The notes beneath the pieces are model-generated. The model was not told where the DNA came from and made no database searches. It worked only from the letters and a program-made list of their open reading frames with translations. The position numbers were made by a program, and so were the translations under genes. A DNA stretch of 64,000 nucleotides from Nitrospirillum amazonense (GTDB lineage: Bacteria; Pseudomonadota; Alphaproteobacteria; Azospirillales; Azospirillaceae), in NCBI RefSeq assembly GCF_007828045.1, contig NZ_VITN01000007.1:213972-277971 (forward strand), in the 5' to 3' direction. The stretch's first letter is position 1; every line of letters starts with the position of its first letter. Of the stretch, positions 27,332-36,021 are shown one piece after another.

Positions 27332-28360
27332 TCAGGCGACGGCGGCGGCGGACGCGGTGGCGTCGTCGCGGAACAGGCCGCGGGGCAGGTCCAGGTCGCG
27401 GGCGCAGGCGGCTGCGTTGCGGGCATAGACCTCATCCACGCCATGACGGCGCAGCAGATCCATGTCCGCGTCCGTGACCGCCCCCCGGTCCCGGTCCTGA
27501 TAGGCATAGCAGCCGATGCCGCCCGCCTGTTGGTGCAGGCCCGGGGCGGCATAGGCCTCCGGCTCCACCGGGAACAGGATGCGCGACTGGCTGTCGTCCA
27601 GGCTGTCCATCCGCTGCCAGCAGGTCACCGTTTCCGGCGTGAAGTAATCGGACAGGCCCAGCCGGTGGAACAGGGCCGCGGCCGACAGCACCGGCTGCCG
27701 GGCCGCCTCATGAACGTAGTGGGTCACGGGCACGCCCTGCCGGCGGGCGTAGTTCTCGACCCGCACGGCGTTCAGGGTGGCGATGACGAAGTTCTCCAGC
27801 AACTGGTCCCGGCTGATCCGATGCGACCACTTGCGCAGCCAGGATGCCAGGGCGTGCACCGGCTCGCGGTCCAGCATCACCAGGTGCAGGCGGCTGGCGG
27901 GATACCCCGCTTCGACCAGCATCTGCAGCGGGATATAGAGGCATTCCGCCGTCAGATAGGGCCCGGCCACGTCCTTGCAGAATATATGCGGCGCCTGGTC
28001 GGCCAGGGGAATGGCCCAGGGGCCGGGGTGGTCGGCCGCCAGCACATGGCGCATGACCGCCTTGGTCGGCTGGTAGTAGGAGGGCAGGCCGGCCACGCCG
28101 AACAGGTTGGCCATGGCCGTGGAGCCGACACGGGCCCGTCCCCAGGCACAGGTCAGGTGGGGGAAATCCTGTTCCGTCCGCCCGCCGAAGCCGGCAGCCA
28201 GGTAGGAGGCAACCTGGTCGGTTAAGCCGTCTAAATGGAATTCCCTGACCTGATATCGCCCATCGGAGGCTAGGCAGACCTTTCCCAGGGAAGCGTCGTC
28301 CGCTTCCACCAGTTCCGCAAGCCTGTCTAAATCTATGATTTGCTTATAGAAAGCGACCAT
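27332..28360 (-). CDS. Sulfotransferase-fold protein
   Basis: About 342 residues. [15 protein letters not shown] resembles the PAPS 5'-phosphosulfate loop (R-x-GST) and [20 protein letters not shown] resembles the 3'-phosphate motif of sulfotransferases, so transfer of sulfate from PAPS to an unknown acceptor is the likely role. I chose the ATG at 28360 ([20 protein letters not shown]) because GGGGAAAG precedes it; an ATG at 28405 adds 15 residues. It lies just upstream of the chemoreceptor and may be cotranscribed. The link between the two is unknown. Confidence 0.65.
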   Translation of the reverse strand: MVAFYKQIIDLDRLAELVEADDASLGKVCLASDGRYQVREFHLDGLTDQVASYLAAGFGGRTEQDFPHLTCAWGRARVGSTAMANLFGVAGLPSYYQPTKAVMRHVLAADHPGPWAIPLADQAPHIFCKDVAGPYLTAECLYIPLQMLVEAGYPASRLHLVMLDREPVHALASWLRKWSHRISRDQLLENFVIATLNAVRVENYARRQGVPVTHYVHEAARQPVLSAAALFHRLGLSDYFTPETVTCWQRMDSLDDSQSRILFPVEPEAYAAPGLHQQAGGIGCYAYQDRDRGAVTDADMDLLRRHGVDEVYARNAAACARDLDLPRGLFRDDATASAAAVA

Positions 28361-28405
28361 TTCTTTCCCCGCCAAGGATAAAGGCCGATGGTCCCGTGGC
28401 GGCAT

Positions 28406-28804
28406 CCCTTCCGCCCCAAGTCAAGGCCCTAACCCAAAGAATAGGACGGGGAGTCTTAAGGCAATATTAATATGAAAAGAGACGTAGATAACATCTACTT
28501 TTGGATAATAAATAAAGATCAAATGTGATCATAATGCGTTTATATTGCATTTATATTGACATTCCATGGTTGCTTATCCCTGTAGGTTGTCGGTTGAATT
28601 TCCAGGGCAATTTCTGAAAAAGGGCCGAGAAATTAACCAATACGGCTTGCCATGGAAGCATCAGGCCGGGCCTCCCATAAAAACGGGCCTTATTTCGCAT
28701 AAATGCCTGAAATCCTTGGGCAACGGCCTGTGGCGGGCCGGCGGGCCCTTCAAGCGGCGACTCATGAGGATGGCTAAAGTGTCGATGCGTCTTACAGGGG
28801 CCCC
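28406..28804. other. AT-rich intergenic region
   Basis: This gap lies between the divergent-facing start of the sulfotransferase gene and the terminator of the oxidase gene. It is markedly AT-rich around 28441-28565. A small perfect inverted repeat GTAGAT-AAC-ATCTAC lies at 28484-28498. A 91-codon frame (28566-28841) resembles nothing I know and runs through the terminator, so I do not call it. Confidence 0.5.
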
Positions 28805-28836
28805 AGAGAAAACGGCCCAGCCAGGGGCTGGGCCGT
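28805..28836 (-). terminator. Rho-independent terminator of the multicopper oxidase gene
   Basis: ACGGCCCAGCC (28812-28822) and GGCTGGGCCGT (28826-28836) form a perfect 11-bp stem with a 3-base loop. On the minus strand it is followed by TTTTC. It lies 30 bases past the oxidase stop codon. Confidence 0.85.
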
Positions 28837-28866
28837 CATAAAGAAGGGTTCAGGAACGGGGACTGG

Positions 28867-30990
28867 TCAGTGGTGGGCGTGGGCCAGGCCGCCTGCCCCG
28901 TCGCTGATACCGATCTCCACGTTCTGCATCATGCCCTGGTCCTCATGGTCCAGGATGTGGCAGTGCAGGACGAACTCCCCGATGTACCGCTCATAGCGGG
29001 TGCGGACGATCAGGCGGTAATAATGGATTGGCGGGTTCGGATTGGGCTTGAAGCCAGGGGGCGCGAAGGCGCTGTCGTTGGTCTTGACCCATAACGTGTC
29101 CTTCCAGGCGCCCTTCAGGCCGGCGAACTGGGTGTCGCCATCGTCGTCCACGGCGCCGGGCAGGCTGACGTCCCGGCCCTTGTCGTTATAGATGGCGACG
29201 ATCTGGAAGGGATTCACATGGATGTGGAAGGGGTGGCTGATGCTGTAGGACCGCAATTCCCACTGCTGAGCCGTGCCCAGCACCAGCTTGCGGTCGATCT
29301 GGGCCGGGTTATAGGGCGCGGTGCCCTTGGGCACCCAGTTCTGACCGTCGTACTGCACCATCTCAAAGTTGTTGGCCACGGTGAACTTGGTGGCCGTCAG
29401 GCCGGTATAGGGCTGCTTGTTGGGGTCATCCGGGACGCCCGGTCCCAGATAGAACACCATGTCCTCTTCGGGCACGCCCTTGACCTCATCATCGGTGATG
29501 GTCGGGTGGGGAACGAAGCGGCTCAGCTTCATGCCGTCCTTGGCGGTCAGATCGGCGATGATCTGGGCGCGCACGTCGGCCGGCATGGTGCGCTGGGCGG
29601 AAGCGACCAGGGTGTTCACCAGGGTCTGCGTCGGGTTGGCCGTGGGCGTGCCGCCACGGACGGTCACCACCCCCAGCAGGCTGCGCAGCGTATCGGACCG
29701 GCTGACGGTGTTACTCGCGGTCTGCGCCTTCTGCGTCACGCAGTAATTGCCGGCCTGGGGGAAGACCACCAGCACGTCGTAGCGATAGCCCGGCTGCAGA
29801 ACGGTGTTGGTATTGGTCAGGGTGTTGCCCATGGTCAGGCCATCGGCGGCCACCACCTGGTAGGGCACGGCGGGGCCGGTGCACACCGTATCGATGAAGT
29901 TGCCCATGCTGTCCTTGGTGGGGCGGGCGGTGGCTGCGGTGGTATCCACCATCTTGTGGAATTCCACATTGATGGTCTCACGTATGCCGGCGTGTATCAG
30001 GCGCCAGCGCTCCACGGTGCCCGCCTGGGCGTCGGTGAAGGTCGGCATGATCACGCCGTTGATGCTGGTCCAGCGGCCGGACTGTTGCCAGGAACCGGGG
30101 CCGAAGTTGTCGATGTTCTCGATGATGCCCGTTTGGTTGGCCTTGCAGTTCCAGGTCTGCTGGCCCTTATCGTCCAGGCAGTAATACTGGATCTGCTGGA
30201 ACAGCACCGTGCGGTCCTTGAAGGCCTTGCCGTCAGGACCGACCAGCAGGGTGTCCAGGTCGCCGTTCACCTGGGGCGTGGGCTTGCGGTCGCCATGGAT
30301 GACCAGGGCGCCCGCCATACCGCTGGCCACCTGCAGGGCGGTCGAGCCGTGCCGGTGCGGGTGGTACCAGAAGGTGCCGGCCGGATGGTCGGCGGGGATG
30401 TTGTATTCATACTGGAAGCTGACACCCGGATTCAGGGAGATCAGCACATTGTCGCTGTTGCCCGTGGGGCTGACCCACAGGCCATGCGAATGCAGGTTGG
30501 TGCCGTTGTTGCAGTGCGGCTGGTCCACCGGGATGCTGTGGTCGCTGCAGCTGGGGTCGGGCGGCAGGTCGTTGTGCAGGGTGACGCGCACCGTGTCGCC
30601 CGGCGTCACGTTGATCTCCGGCGCCACATAGGGCGTGCCGGGCGACACGCCGGTGCCGACATAGCTGCGCAGGTGCACGCGCTGGTACCGCTGCTCCCCT
30701 GGGTCATACAGGGCGCCGTCGGTGTACTGGATGTGCAGGTCGAAGGCCCGTTCCTTGCCGGCGTGCGCTGCCGGGGCGGTGGCCAGGCTGATGGCCGACG
30801 GCGCCCTGGGCAGGCCGGGAACGTTGGCCGAGCCCGTCGCTGGCGCCGTCTGCGGCAGGCTGGGTGGGTTGGCGAAGGTGCTTTGCGCCGCGGCGGGCTG
30901 GGCGGCTGCCAGCAGCATCAGGCTCAGGGCGGCGACGCCGGTTCCCAGGCTCCAATTCAATGACGCGCCGCGCGCCGGATGTCTTTGCAT
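28867..30990 (-). CDS. Exported multicopper oxidase (laccase-like)
   Basis: A 707-residue copper oxidase that couples one-electron oxidation of phenols or metals to reduction of oxygen to water. A Sec signal peptide ends near residue 36 (AAAQPAAAQS). All four copper motifs are seen: NLHSHGLWVSP, GTFWYHPHRHGSTA, HPFHIHVNPFQIV and the type 1 site GEFVLHCHILDHEDQGMM. It is longer than most bacterial CueO/CopA proteins, with extra segments before the third motif. There is no methionine-rich copper-tolerance loop, so phenol oxidation is at least as likely as copper detoxification. A GGGGGTGGAG sits before the ATG. Confidence 0.88.
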   Translation of the reverse strand: MQRHPARGASLNWSLGTGVAALSLMLLAAAQPAAAQSTFANPPSLPQTAPATGSANVPGLPRAPSAISLATAPAAHAGKERAFDLHIQYTDGALYDPGEQRYQRVHLRSYVGTGVSPGTPYVAPEINVTPGDTVRVTLHNDLPPDPSCSDHSIPVDQPHCNNGTNLHSHGLWVSPTGNSDNVLISLNPGVSFQYEYNIPADHPAGTFWYHPHRHGSTALQVASGMAGALVIHGDRKPTPQVNGDLDTLLVGPDGKAFKDRTVLFQQIQYYCLDDKGQQTWNCKANQTGIIENIDNFGPGSWQQSGRWTSINGVIMPTFTDAQAGTVERWRLIHAGIRETINVEFHKMVDTTAATARPTKDSMGNFIDTVCTGPAVPYQVVAADGLTMGNTLTNTNTVLQPGYRYDVLVVFPQAGNYCVTQKAQTASNTVSRSDTLRSLLGVVTVRGGTPTANPTQTLVNTLVASAQRTMPADVRAQIIADLTAKDGMKLSRFVPHPTITDDEVKGVPEEDMVFYLGPGVPDDPNKQPYTGLTATKFTVANNFEMVQYDGQNWVPKGTAPYNPAQIDRKLVLGTAQQWELRSYSISHPFHIHVNPFQIVAIYNDKGRDVSLPGAVDDDGDTQFAGLKGAWKDTLWVKTNDSAFAPPGFKPNPNPPIHYYRLIVRTRYERYIGEFVLHCHILDHEDQGMMQNVEIGISDGAGGLAHAHH

Positions 30991-31209
30991 GCTCCACCCC
31001 CTCTTCGCGGCCCATGCCGCCTCTGGTTGAGTTGTTGGGGTGCAATCTAGCAGATGCTTGGCGCCAATCCACCCGTTAAACGAGCATGGATGATTGATAT
31101 ACCCTCCTCGGATGTATCCGCTGTTTTAACGGCGCTGCGGGAAGGGCTGTTGCCGGTGGCGGCGCCGGGGCTACACTGATCACTTCCTGTGACCTCGAAA
31201 GGCCGCTCC

Positions 31210-32220
31210 ATGACCGATCCTCTCTCCGATTTCATCCGTGGCCTGCCCAAGGCGGAGCTGCACCTGCACATCGAAGGCAGCCTGGAACCGGAGCAGATGT
31301 TCGCGTTCGCCCGCCGCAACCGCGTGGCGCTGCCCTTCCGCACGGTGGAGGAGGTGCGGGCGGCCTACGCCTTCACCAACCTTCAGGACTTCCTGGACAT
31401 CTATTACCAGGGCGCCCAGGTGCTGCGCACGGAGGAGGATTTCCACGACCTGGCGCTGGCCTATTTTCGCCGGCTGGCGGCCGACGGCGGCGTGCATGCC
31501 GAGATCTTCTTCGACCCCCAGACCCATACCGACCGCGGCATCCCCTTCCAGGTCGTGGCCGATGGCCTGCTGGCCGGCATGGCGGCGGCGGAACGGGAGC
31601 TGGGCGTCACCTCCCACCTCATCCTTTGCTATCTGCGCCATCTGGATGAAGAGGCGGCCTTCGCCACCCTGAAGGCGGCGGAGCCTTATCTGGACCGCAT
31701 CAAGGGCGTCGGCCTGGATTCATCCGAGGTGGGCAACCCCCCGTCGAAGTTTGCCCGGGTGTTCCAGGCGTCGCGGGAGCGGGGGCTGAAGCTGGTGGCC
31801 CACGCGGGGGAGGAGGGGCCGCCCGACTATGTCTGGCAGGCGCTGGACATCCTGGGCGTGGATCGCCTGGACCATGGCAACCGCGCGCTGGAGGATGCGG
31901 ACCTCACCCGCCGCCTGGTGGACCAGGGCACGACGCTGACGGTGTGCCCGCTGTCCAACCTCAAGCTCTGCGTCGTGCCCAGTCTGGAGGCGCATCCCCT
32001 GCGGCGCATGCTGGAGCTGGGCCTGAGGGCGACGGTCAACGCCGACGACCCGGCGTATTTCGGCGGCTACCTGCTGGACAACTACGTCCGCGTGGCGGCG
32101 GCCTTGGGACTGGACCGGGCGCAGCTGGCGCGGTTGGCCCGCAACAGCATCACCGGCTCCTTCCTGGACGCGGCGGCCCAGGCGCCGTATCTGGCCAAGC
32201 TGGACGCTATAGCGCTTTAG
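31210..32220 (+). CDS. add: Adenosine/adenine deaminase
   Basis: A 336-residue amidohydrolase of the adenosine deaminase family (purine salvage). Zinc ligands and catalytic residues are visible: HLHIEGS (His18, His20), HAGEEGPP with the general-acid Glu, RLDHGN, and NADDPAYFG. The segment VCPLSNLKLCV is typical of the subgroup shown in Pseudomonas to deaminate adenine rather than adenosine, so the true substrate may be adenine. The ATG at 31210 follows a weak AAAGG; an in-frame GTG lies 21 bases upstream. Its stop overlaps the stop of the convergent mntP. Confidence 0.87.
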   Translation: MTDPLSDFIRGLPKAELHLHIEGSLEPEQMFAFARRNRVALPFRTVEEVRAAYAFTNLQDFLDIYYQGAQVLRTEEDFHDLALAYFRRLAADGGVHAEIFFDPQTHTDRGIPFQVVADGLLAGMAAAERELGVTSHLILCYLRHLDEEAAFATLKAAEPYLDRIKGVGLDSSEVGNPPSKFARVFQASRERGLKLVAHAGEEGPPDYVWQALDILGVDRLDHGNRALEDADLTRRLVDQGTTLTVCPLSNLKLCVVPSLEAHPLRRMLELGLRATVNADDPAYFGGYLLDNYVRVAAALGLDRAQLARLARNSITGSFLDAAAQAPYLAKLDAIAL

Positions 32221-32792
32221 CCGCCGAAGCCGCCGAGAGTATGGTCGTACAGCACCTTCGCGCCGATGCCGATCAGGCCCAGGCCGCCCAGCACCTCGGC
32301 CCAGCGGCCCAGCACGGGACCGGCGGCCCGGCCCAGCATCACCCCGCCGAAGGCCATGGTGAACGTCACCAGGCCGATCAGGGCGATGGTGGTGGGCACA
32401 TCGACATTCATATAGCCCAGGGTGATGCCCACGGCGGTGGCGTCGATGCTGGTGGCGATGGCGGTCATGGCCAGCGCCAGGGGCGAATGCCGGTCGGCCT
32501 TGGGCTTGTCTTCGTCGTCGTTCTTCCACGCCAGCCAGGCCATACGCCCACCCACGATCAGCAGCAGGCCGAAGGCGATCCAGTGGTCGTAGGCCTCGAT
32601 GTAATGGGCGAAGGACAGACCCAGGCCCCAGCCCAGGATGGGGGCCGCCAGCTCGAACAGGCCGAAATAGGCGCCCACCCGGGCCGCCTCCCGCACGCCG
32701 GGGCGGTTCAGGCTGGCGCCCTTGCCCAATGAGGCGGCGAAGGCGTCCATGGACAGGCTGAACGCCAGGGCGAAGGACGTGGTGATGGGCAT
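32217..32792 (-). CDS. mntP: Manganese efflux pump MntP
   Basis: A 191-residue, six-helix inner-membrane exporter that removes excess Mn(II). The two homologous halves carry the family motifs AFSLSMDAFAASLGKGA and AIATSIDATAVGITLGY. The start is the ATG at 32792 (MPITTSFALAFS); the frame upstream is open but is riboswitch DNA. A charged linker (KNDDEDKPKADRHS) joins the halves. Expression should rise with manganese through the leader at 32875-33015. Confidence 0.92.
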   Translation of the reverse strand: MPITTSFALAFSLSMDAFAASLGKGASLNRPGVREAARVGAYFGLFELAAPILGWGLGLSFAHYIEAYDHWIAFGLLLIVGGRMAWLAWKNDDEDKPKADRHSPLALAMTAIATSIDATAVGITLGYMNVDVPTTIALIGLVTFTMAFGGVMLGRAAGPVLGRWAEVLGGLGLIGIGAKVLYDHTLGGFGG

Positions 32793-32874
32793 GATGGACC
32801 TCGGGGGCGGCAATACGACAGGCCAGGCGGACGACAGCAGCGATGCGCGCCCGGCCCGGCCAGGGCGGACGCGA

Positions 32875-33015
32875 CATGCCACTGGTCTCGCCAGCGATCC
32901 GCGCGGGGGCGGATCGGTCGCACGCGCCATGGGCGACACCGGTAAGGCACCGGCGGGGCCCAAGTCTGTTGACGCGGCGCCCGCTCAAAATCGGCGGGCG
33001 GCTACTCCCCAATGA
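32875..33015 (-). ncRNA. yybP-ykoY manganese riboswitch
   Basis: On the minus strand the leader begins TTGGGGAGTAGCCGCC, then GCGTCAACAGACTTGGG, a stem CCGGTGCCTTACCGG, and ends GCGAGACCAGTGG. GGGGAGTAG, the TCAACA loop and GAGACCA are hallmarks of the yybP-ykoY family, which binds Mn(II) and very often precedes mntP. It lies ~80 bases before the mntP start. Exact limits are estimated by eye. Confidence 0.82.
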
Positions 33016-33081
33016 TGGGCGGTGATTAACGGCTGGCGAGGCGGTCTGTCAAGACTCCTTTCGCACCGCACAATAACCCCG

Positions 33082-33243
33082 TCATGGTTCCCGCGACGGG
33101 GGAACCGACGGCGTGTCGCTGGCGGGAAAGCTTTCCTCCAGCGCCTCGTCCAGCAGCTGGTCGACATGCCGGTCATTGACCTTGGCGGGGCCGGTGGTCC
33201 CGGTTTGGCCGGGCGTGGGGGACGGCGGCGTATGGGTGGGCAT
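33082..33243 (-). CDS. Small conserved protein with DEALEESFPASD motif
   Basis: A 53-residue protein: a proline/threonine-rich N-terminus, then VDQLLDEALEESFPASDTPS. I recall the L-DEALEE-[ST]-FPASD-P sequence as a conserved ending of many small proteobacterial proteins of unknown function. AAAGGAAG precedes the ATG at 33243. It lies alone, divergent from the GH74-type gene and downstream-facing toward mntP. Function unknown. Confidence 0.65.
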   Translation of the reverse strand: MPTHTPPSPTPGQTGTTGPAKVNDRHVDQLLDEALEESFPASDTPSVPPSREP

Positions 33244-33432
33244 GGGCTTCCTTTCACATGATATCCCGCCGGGGCCGCCAGGATGATGCGGGGGCGTGCC
33301 AACGACCGTGCCATGCCAATGCCGTGACAGCTGTGAAGATTTGATGGCGGCCCGTGGCGATGCCGCACGACGAACGTCCGCTGGGCCGGCTTCCGCCGCC
33401 TGCGACATCCGGACGTGATTGGCATCCTTGAT

Positions 33433-33444
33433 GTTACCGGTAAC
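33433..33444. promoter_or_regulatory. Palindrome GTTACCGGTAAC, LacI-type operator candidate
   Basis: A perfect 12-bp palindrome centred on CCGG, about 53 bases before the GH74-type start. TTACCGGTAA-like sites are typical for LacI-family sugar regulators in proteobacteria. No such regulator is in the window. Confidence 0.4.
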
Positions 33445-33496
33445 TTGGGCAACAGTGGCCGCGAAAACGATTACAAATGGGGTTGGGAACGCTGTC

Positions 33497-35893
33497 ATGA
33501 CAGGAAACTCGCATTCCGCGCGGGCGCGACGCCTGCTGCTCGCCACGGTAGCCGTCTTGGCGCTGGCCGGCTGCCAGACGGATGGCGGTCAGAAGGCGCC
33601 GCCCGCTGCCGCCACGCCATCGGCGCCGCAGGGGCCCGCGTTGACGGGGCAGGCGCCCTATCAATGGAAGAACGTCCAGATCGTCGGCGGCGGCTTCGTC
33701 GATGGCATCGTCTTCCATCCCACCGTGCCCGGCCTGCGCTATGCCCGCACCGACATGGGTGGCGCCTACCGTTGGGACGAGGGGGCCAGGCGCTGGATTC
33801 CCCTGTTGGACTGGGTGTCCTATGCCGACACCAACCTGATGGGCGTGGAAAGCATCGCGCTGGACCCGCGCAACCCCGACCGCGTCTACATGGCGCTGGG
33901 CACCTACACCAACCCGCTGGCGCCCACAGGCGCCATCGTGCGTTCCGACGACCGGGGGCGCACCTTCCGCCGCGTCGACGTGCCCATCAAGTTCGGCGGC
34001 AACGAGAACGGCCGTGGCAATGGCGAACGCCTGGCGGTCGATCCCAACGATCCGGATACGCTCTACCTTGGCACCCGCCATGACGGCCTGTGGGTCAGCC
34101 ACGACGGCGCGGCCACTTGGTCGCGTGTGGCCGGCTTCCCCGACGTGACGGAAGACCTGTCGAAGGAGGCCGCCGCCGGCGTGTCGCCCTGGGCGCGGGG
34201 CGGGGCCGGCCTGGTGTTCGTGATCTTCGACCCCAAAAGTGCTGACAGGAACGGCAAGGGCAGCCGCACGATCTACGTCGGCGCCTCGCTGAAGGGGCGG
34301 GACAACCTGTTCCGCAGCACCGACGGCGGCCGGACCTGGGCGCCCGTGCCGGGCCAGCCCACCGCCAACCGCCCCACACGCGCCGCGCTGGCGGCCGATG
34401 GCACGCTCTACGTCTCTTACGGCAGCAGCCCCGGCCCCACCCGTATGACCGACGGCGCCGTGTGGAAGCTGGACACCCGGCGGGGTACGTGGACCGACAT
34501 CACGCCGGAGAAGCCGGACGCCGCCAAGGGGGCCGCCTTCGGCTATGCCGCCGTGGCGGTGGATGCGCACAATCCCAAGGTGGTCATCGCCAGCTCCTTC
34601 GACCGGCATCGCCAGCCGGGATCCTATCCCGGGCTGGGGGAGGACATCTTCCGCAGCCTGGATGGCGGCAAGACCTGGCACGGCGTGTTCGGCGGCCCCA
34701 AGGGCGATGGCAAGAACGGCGGCGTCTACGACTACAGCCTGGCGCCCTATGTGAGGCCCACGCCCATCCACTGGCTGTTTGATATCGAGATCGATCCCGC
34801 CAACCCCGACCATGCCATGTTCACCACGGGCTACGGCGGGTGGGAGACGTTTGATCTCACCGCCGTGGACCAGGGCCAGCCCAGCCATTGGCAGGTGATG
34901 AGCACCGGCATCGAGGAAACGGTGGGCATGGCCTTCAATAGCCCCGTCCAGGGCGCCCCGCTGATTTCCGCCATCGGCGACTATGGCGGCTTCGTGCATT
35001 GGGACCTGGACAAGCCGGCGCCGGAGGGCGCTGCCTCCTCGCCCCTGTTCGGCAACACCGACAGCGTGGTGTCGGCGCCGCTGAACCCCGGCGTGGTGGT
35101 GCGCGTGGGCATCCACGACGAACGCTATCCCGCGCCCAACATCGGCTATTCCCTGGATGGCGGCCATAGCTGGAAGCCGGCGGAGATGCCGGTGCCGGAG
35201 GCCAAGCGCGGCAAGGTCGCCGTCTCCGCCGATGGAACCACGTGGGTGTGGACGCCACAGGGGGCGAAGGAAGGCCTGGTGTCCGGCGCCTACGTCACCA
35301 TCGACCACGGCGCCACCTGGACCTCCGCCCAAGGCCTGCCGGACGGCGTGCGGGTGATCGGCGACGCCGTGGATTCCAACACCTTCTACGCCCTGTCGCT
35401 GTTCGATGGGAAACTGTACGTCAGCACCGACCGCGCCGCCCATTTCCAGGCGCGGCCCTTCACCCTGCCCAACGGCCTGCCCACGCCGGCGGCGGTGCGC
35501 AACGGCCGGGGCGATCCGCGTGGCGGCCAGGATGCCCTGTATGCCACGCCGGGCCGCAAGGGCGACCTGTGGATCGCCGCCTTCGATGGGCTCTACCGCG
35601 GCACGGCCGATGGCGGGGCCTTCACCCGCCTTCCCGGTGTGGAGGAGTTGCACGCCTTCGGCTTCGGCAAGGCCGCACCCGGGGCCGACATCGCCGCCCT
35701 TTACCTGGTGGGCACCATCGACCGTCAGCGGGGCATCTTCCGCTCCGACGATGCCGGGCGTCACTGGGTGCGGGTGAACGATGACCAGCACCAGTGGGGA
35801 CTGATCCTGCAGGTGTCGGGCGATCCCAAGCAGTACGGTCGCGTCTATGTCGGGACCCACGGCCGGGGCATCGTCTATGGCGATCCCCAATAA
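33497..35893 (+). CDS. GH74-type xyloglucanase lipoprotein
   Basis: A 798-residue exported protein. The lipobox LALAGC (Cys27) anchors it to a membrane, probably on the outer-membrane side. The remainder is a string of BNR/sortilin-like beta-propeller repeats (RSDDRGRTFRRV, WVSHDGAATWSR, FRSTDGGRTWAP, YSLDGGHSWKP, FRSDDAGRHWVR). It begins with the GH74 signature WKNVQIVGGGFVDGIVFHPT. GH74 enzymes cut xyloglucan of plant walls. The start at 33497 is set by the signal peptide; no good ribosome site is seen. An upstream GTTACCGGTAAC palindrome suggests sugar-responsive repression. Confidence 0.85.
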   Translation: MTGNSHSARARRLLLATVAVLALAGCQTDGGQKAPPAAATPSAPQGPALTGQAPYQWKNVQIVGGGFVDGIVFHPTVPGLRYARTDMGGAYRWDEGARRWIPLLDWVSYADTNLMGVESIALDPRNPDRVYMALGTYTNPLAPTGAIVRSDDRGRTFRRVDVPIKFGGNENGRGNGERLAVDPNDPDTLYLGTRHDGLWVSHDGAATWSRVAGFPDVTEDLSKEAAAGVSPWARGGAGLVFVIFDPKSADRNGKGSRTIYVGASLKGRDNLFRSTDGGRTWAPVPGQPTANRPTRAALAADGTLYVSYGSSPGPTRMTDGAVWKLDTRRGTWTDITPEKPDAAKGAAFGYAAVAVDAHNPKVVIASSFDRHRQPGSYPGLGEDIFRSLDGGKTWHGVFGGPKGDGKNGGVYDYSLAPYVRPTPIHWLFDIEIDPANPDHAMFTTGYGGWETFDLTAVDQGQPSHWQVMSTGIEETVGMAFNSPVQGAPLISAIGDYGGFVHWDLDKPAPEGAASSPLFGNTDSVVSAPLNPGVVVRVGIHDERYPAPNIGYSLDGGHSWKPAEMPVPEAKRGKVAVSADGTTWVWTPQGAKEGLVSGAYVTIDHGATWTSAQGLPDGVRVIGDAVDSNTFYALSLFDGKLYVSTDRAAHFQARPFTLPNGLPTPAAVRNGRGDPRGGQDALYATPGRKGDLWIAAFDGLYRGTADGGAFTRLPGVEELHAFGFGKAAPGADIAALYLVGTIDRQRGIFRSDDAGRHWVRVNDDQHQWGLILQVSGDPKQYGRVYVGTHGRGIVYGDPQ

Positions 35894-35990
35894 AGGAGTA
35901 GGGGAATTATAATACAATCCAAAGGGTTAGTGTCTTCCGCGTAGGTCCGGTGGGCACTAAACCCATATCCCTTGCAGCTTTGCCATTATA

Positions 35991-36020
35991 GGATAGGGTC
36001 CGCGCCGCAGGACCCTATCC
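35991..36020 (+). promoter_or_regulatory. 30-bp hairpin/palindrome abutting the DUF748 gene start
   Basis: GGATAGGGTCC (35991-36001) and GGACCCTATCC (36010-36020) are perfect 11-bp arms around an 8-base loop, ending one base before the ATG at 36022. No separate Shine-Dalgarno is present. TATAGG at 35987-35992 could be a -10 overlapping the left arm. It may be an operator or an mRNA hairpin controlling translation. Confidence 0.45.
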
Positions 36021-36021
36021 C

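Noticed and set aside
28566..28841. A 91-codon frame between sulfotransferase and oxidase genes
   Set aside because: It runs through the oxidase terminator and has no recognisable content or ribosome site.
33434..35917. An 827-codon minus-strand frame
   Set aside because: Antisense shadow of the GH74-type gene, an effect of high GC in the third codon position.
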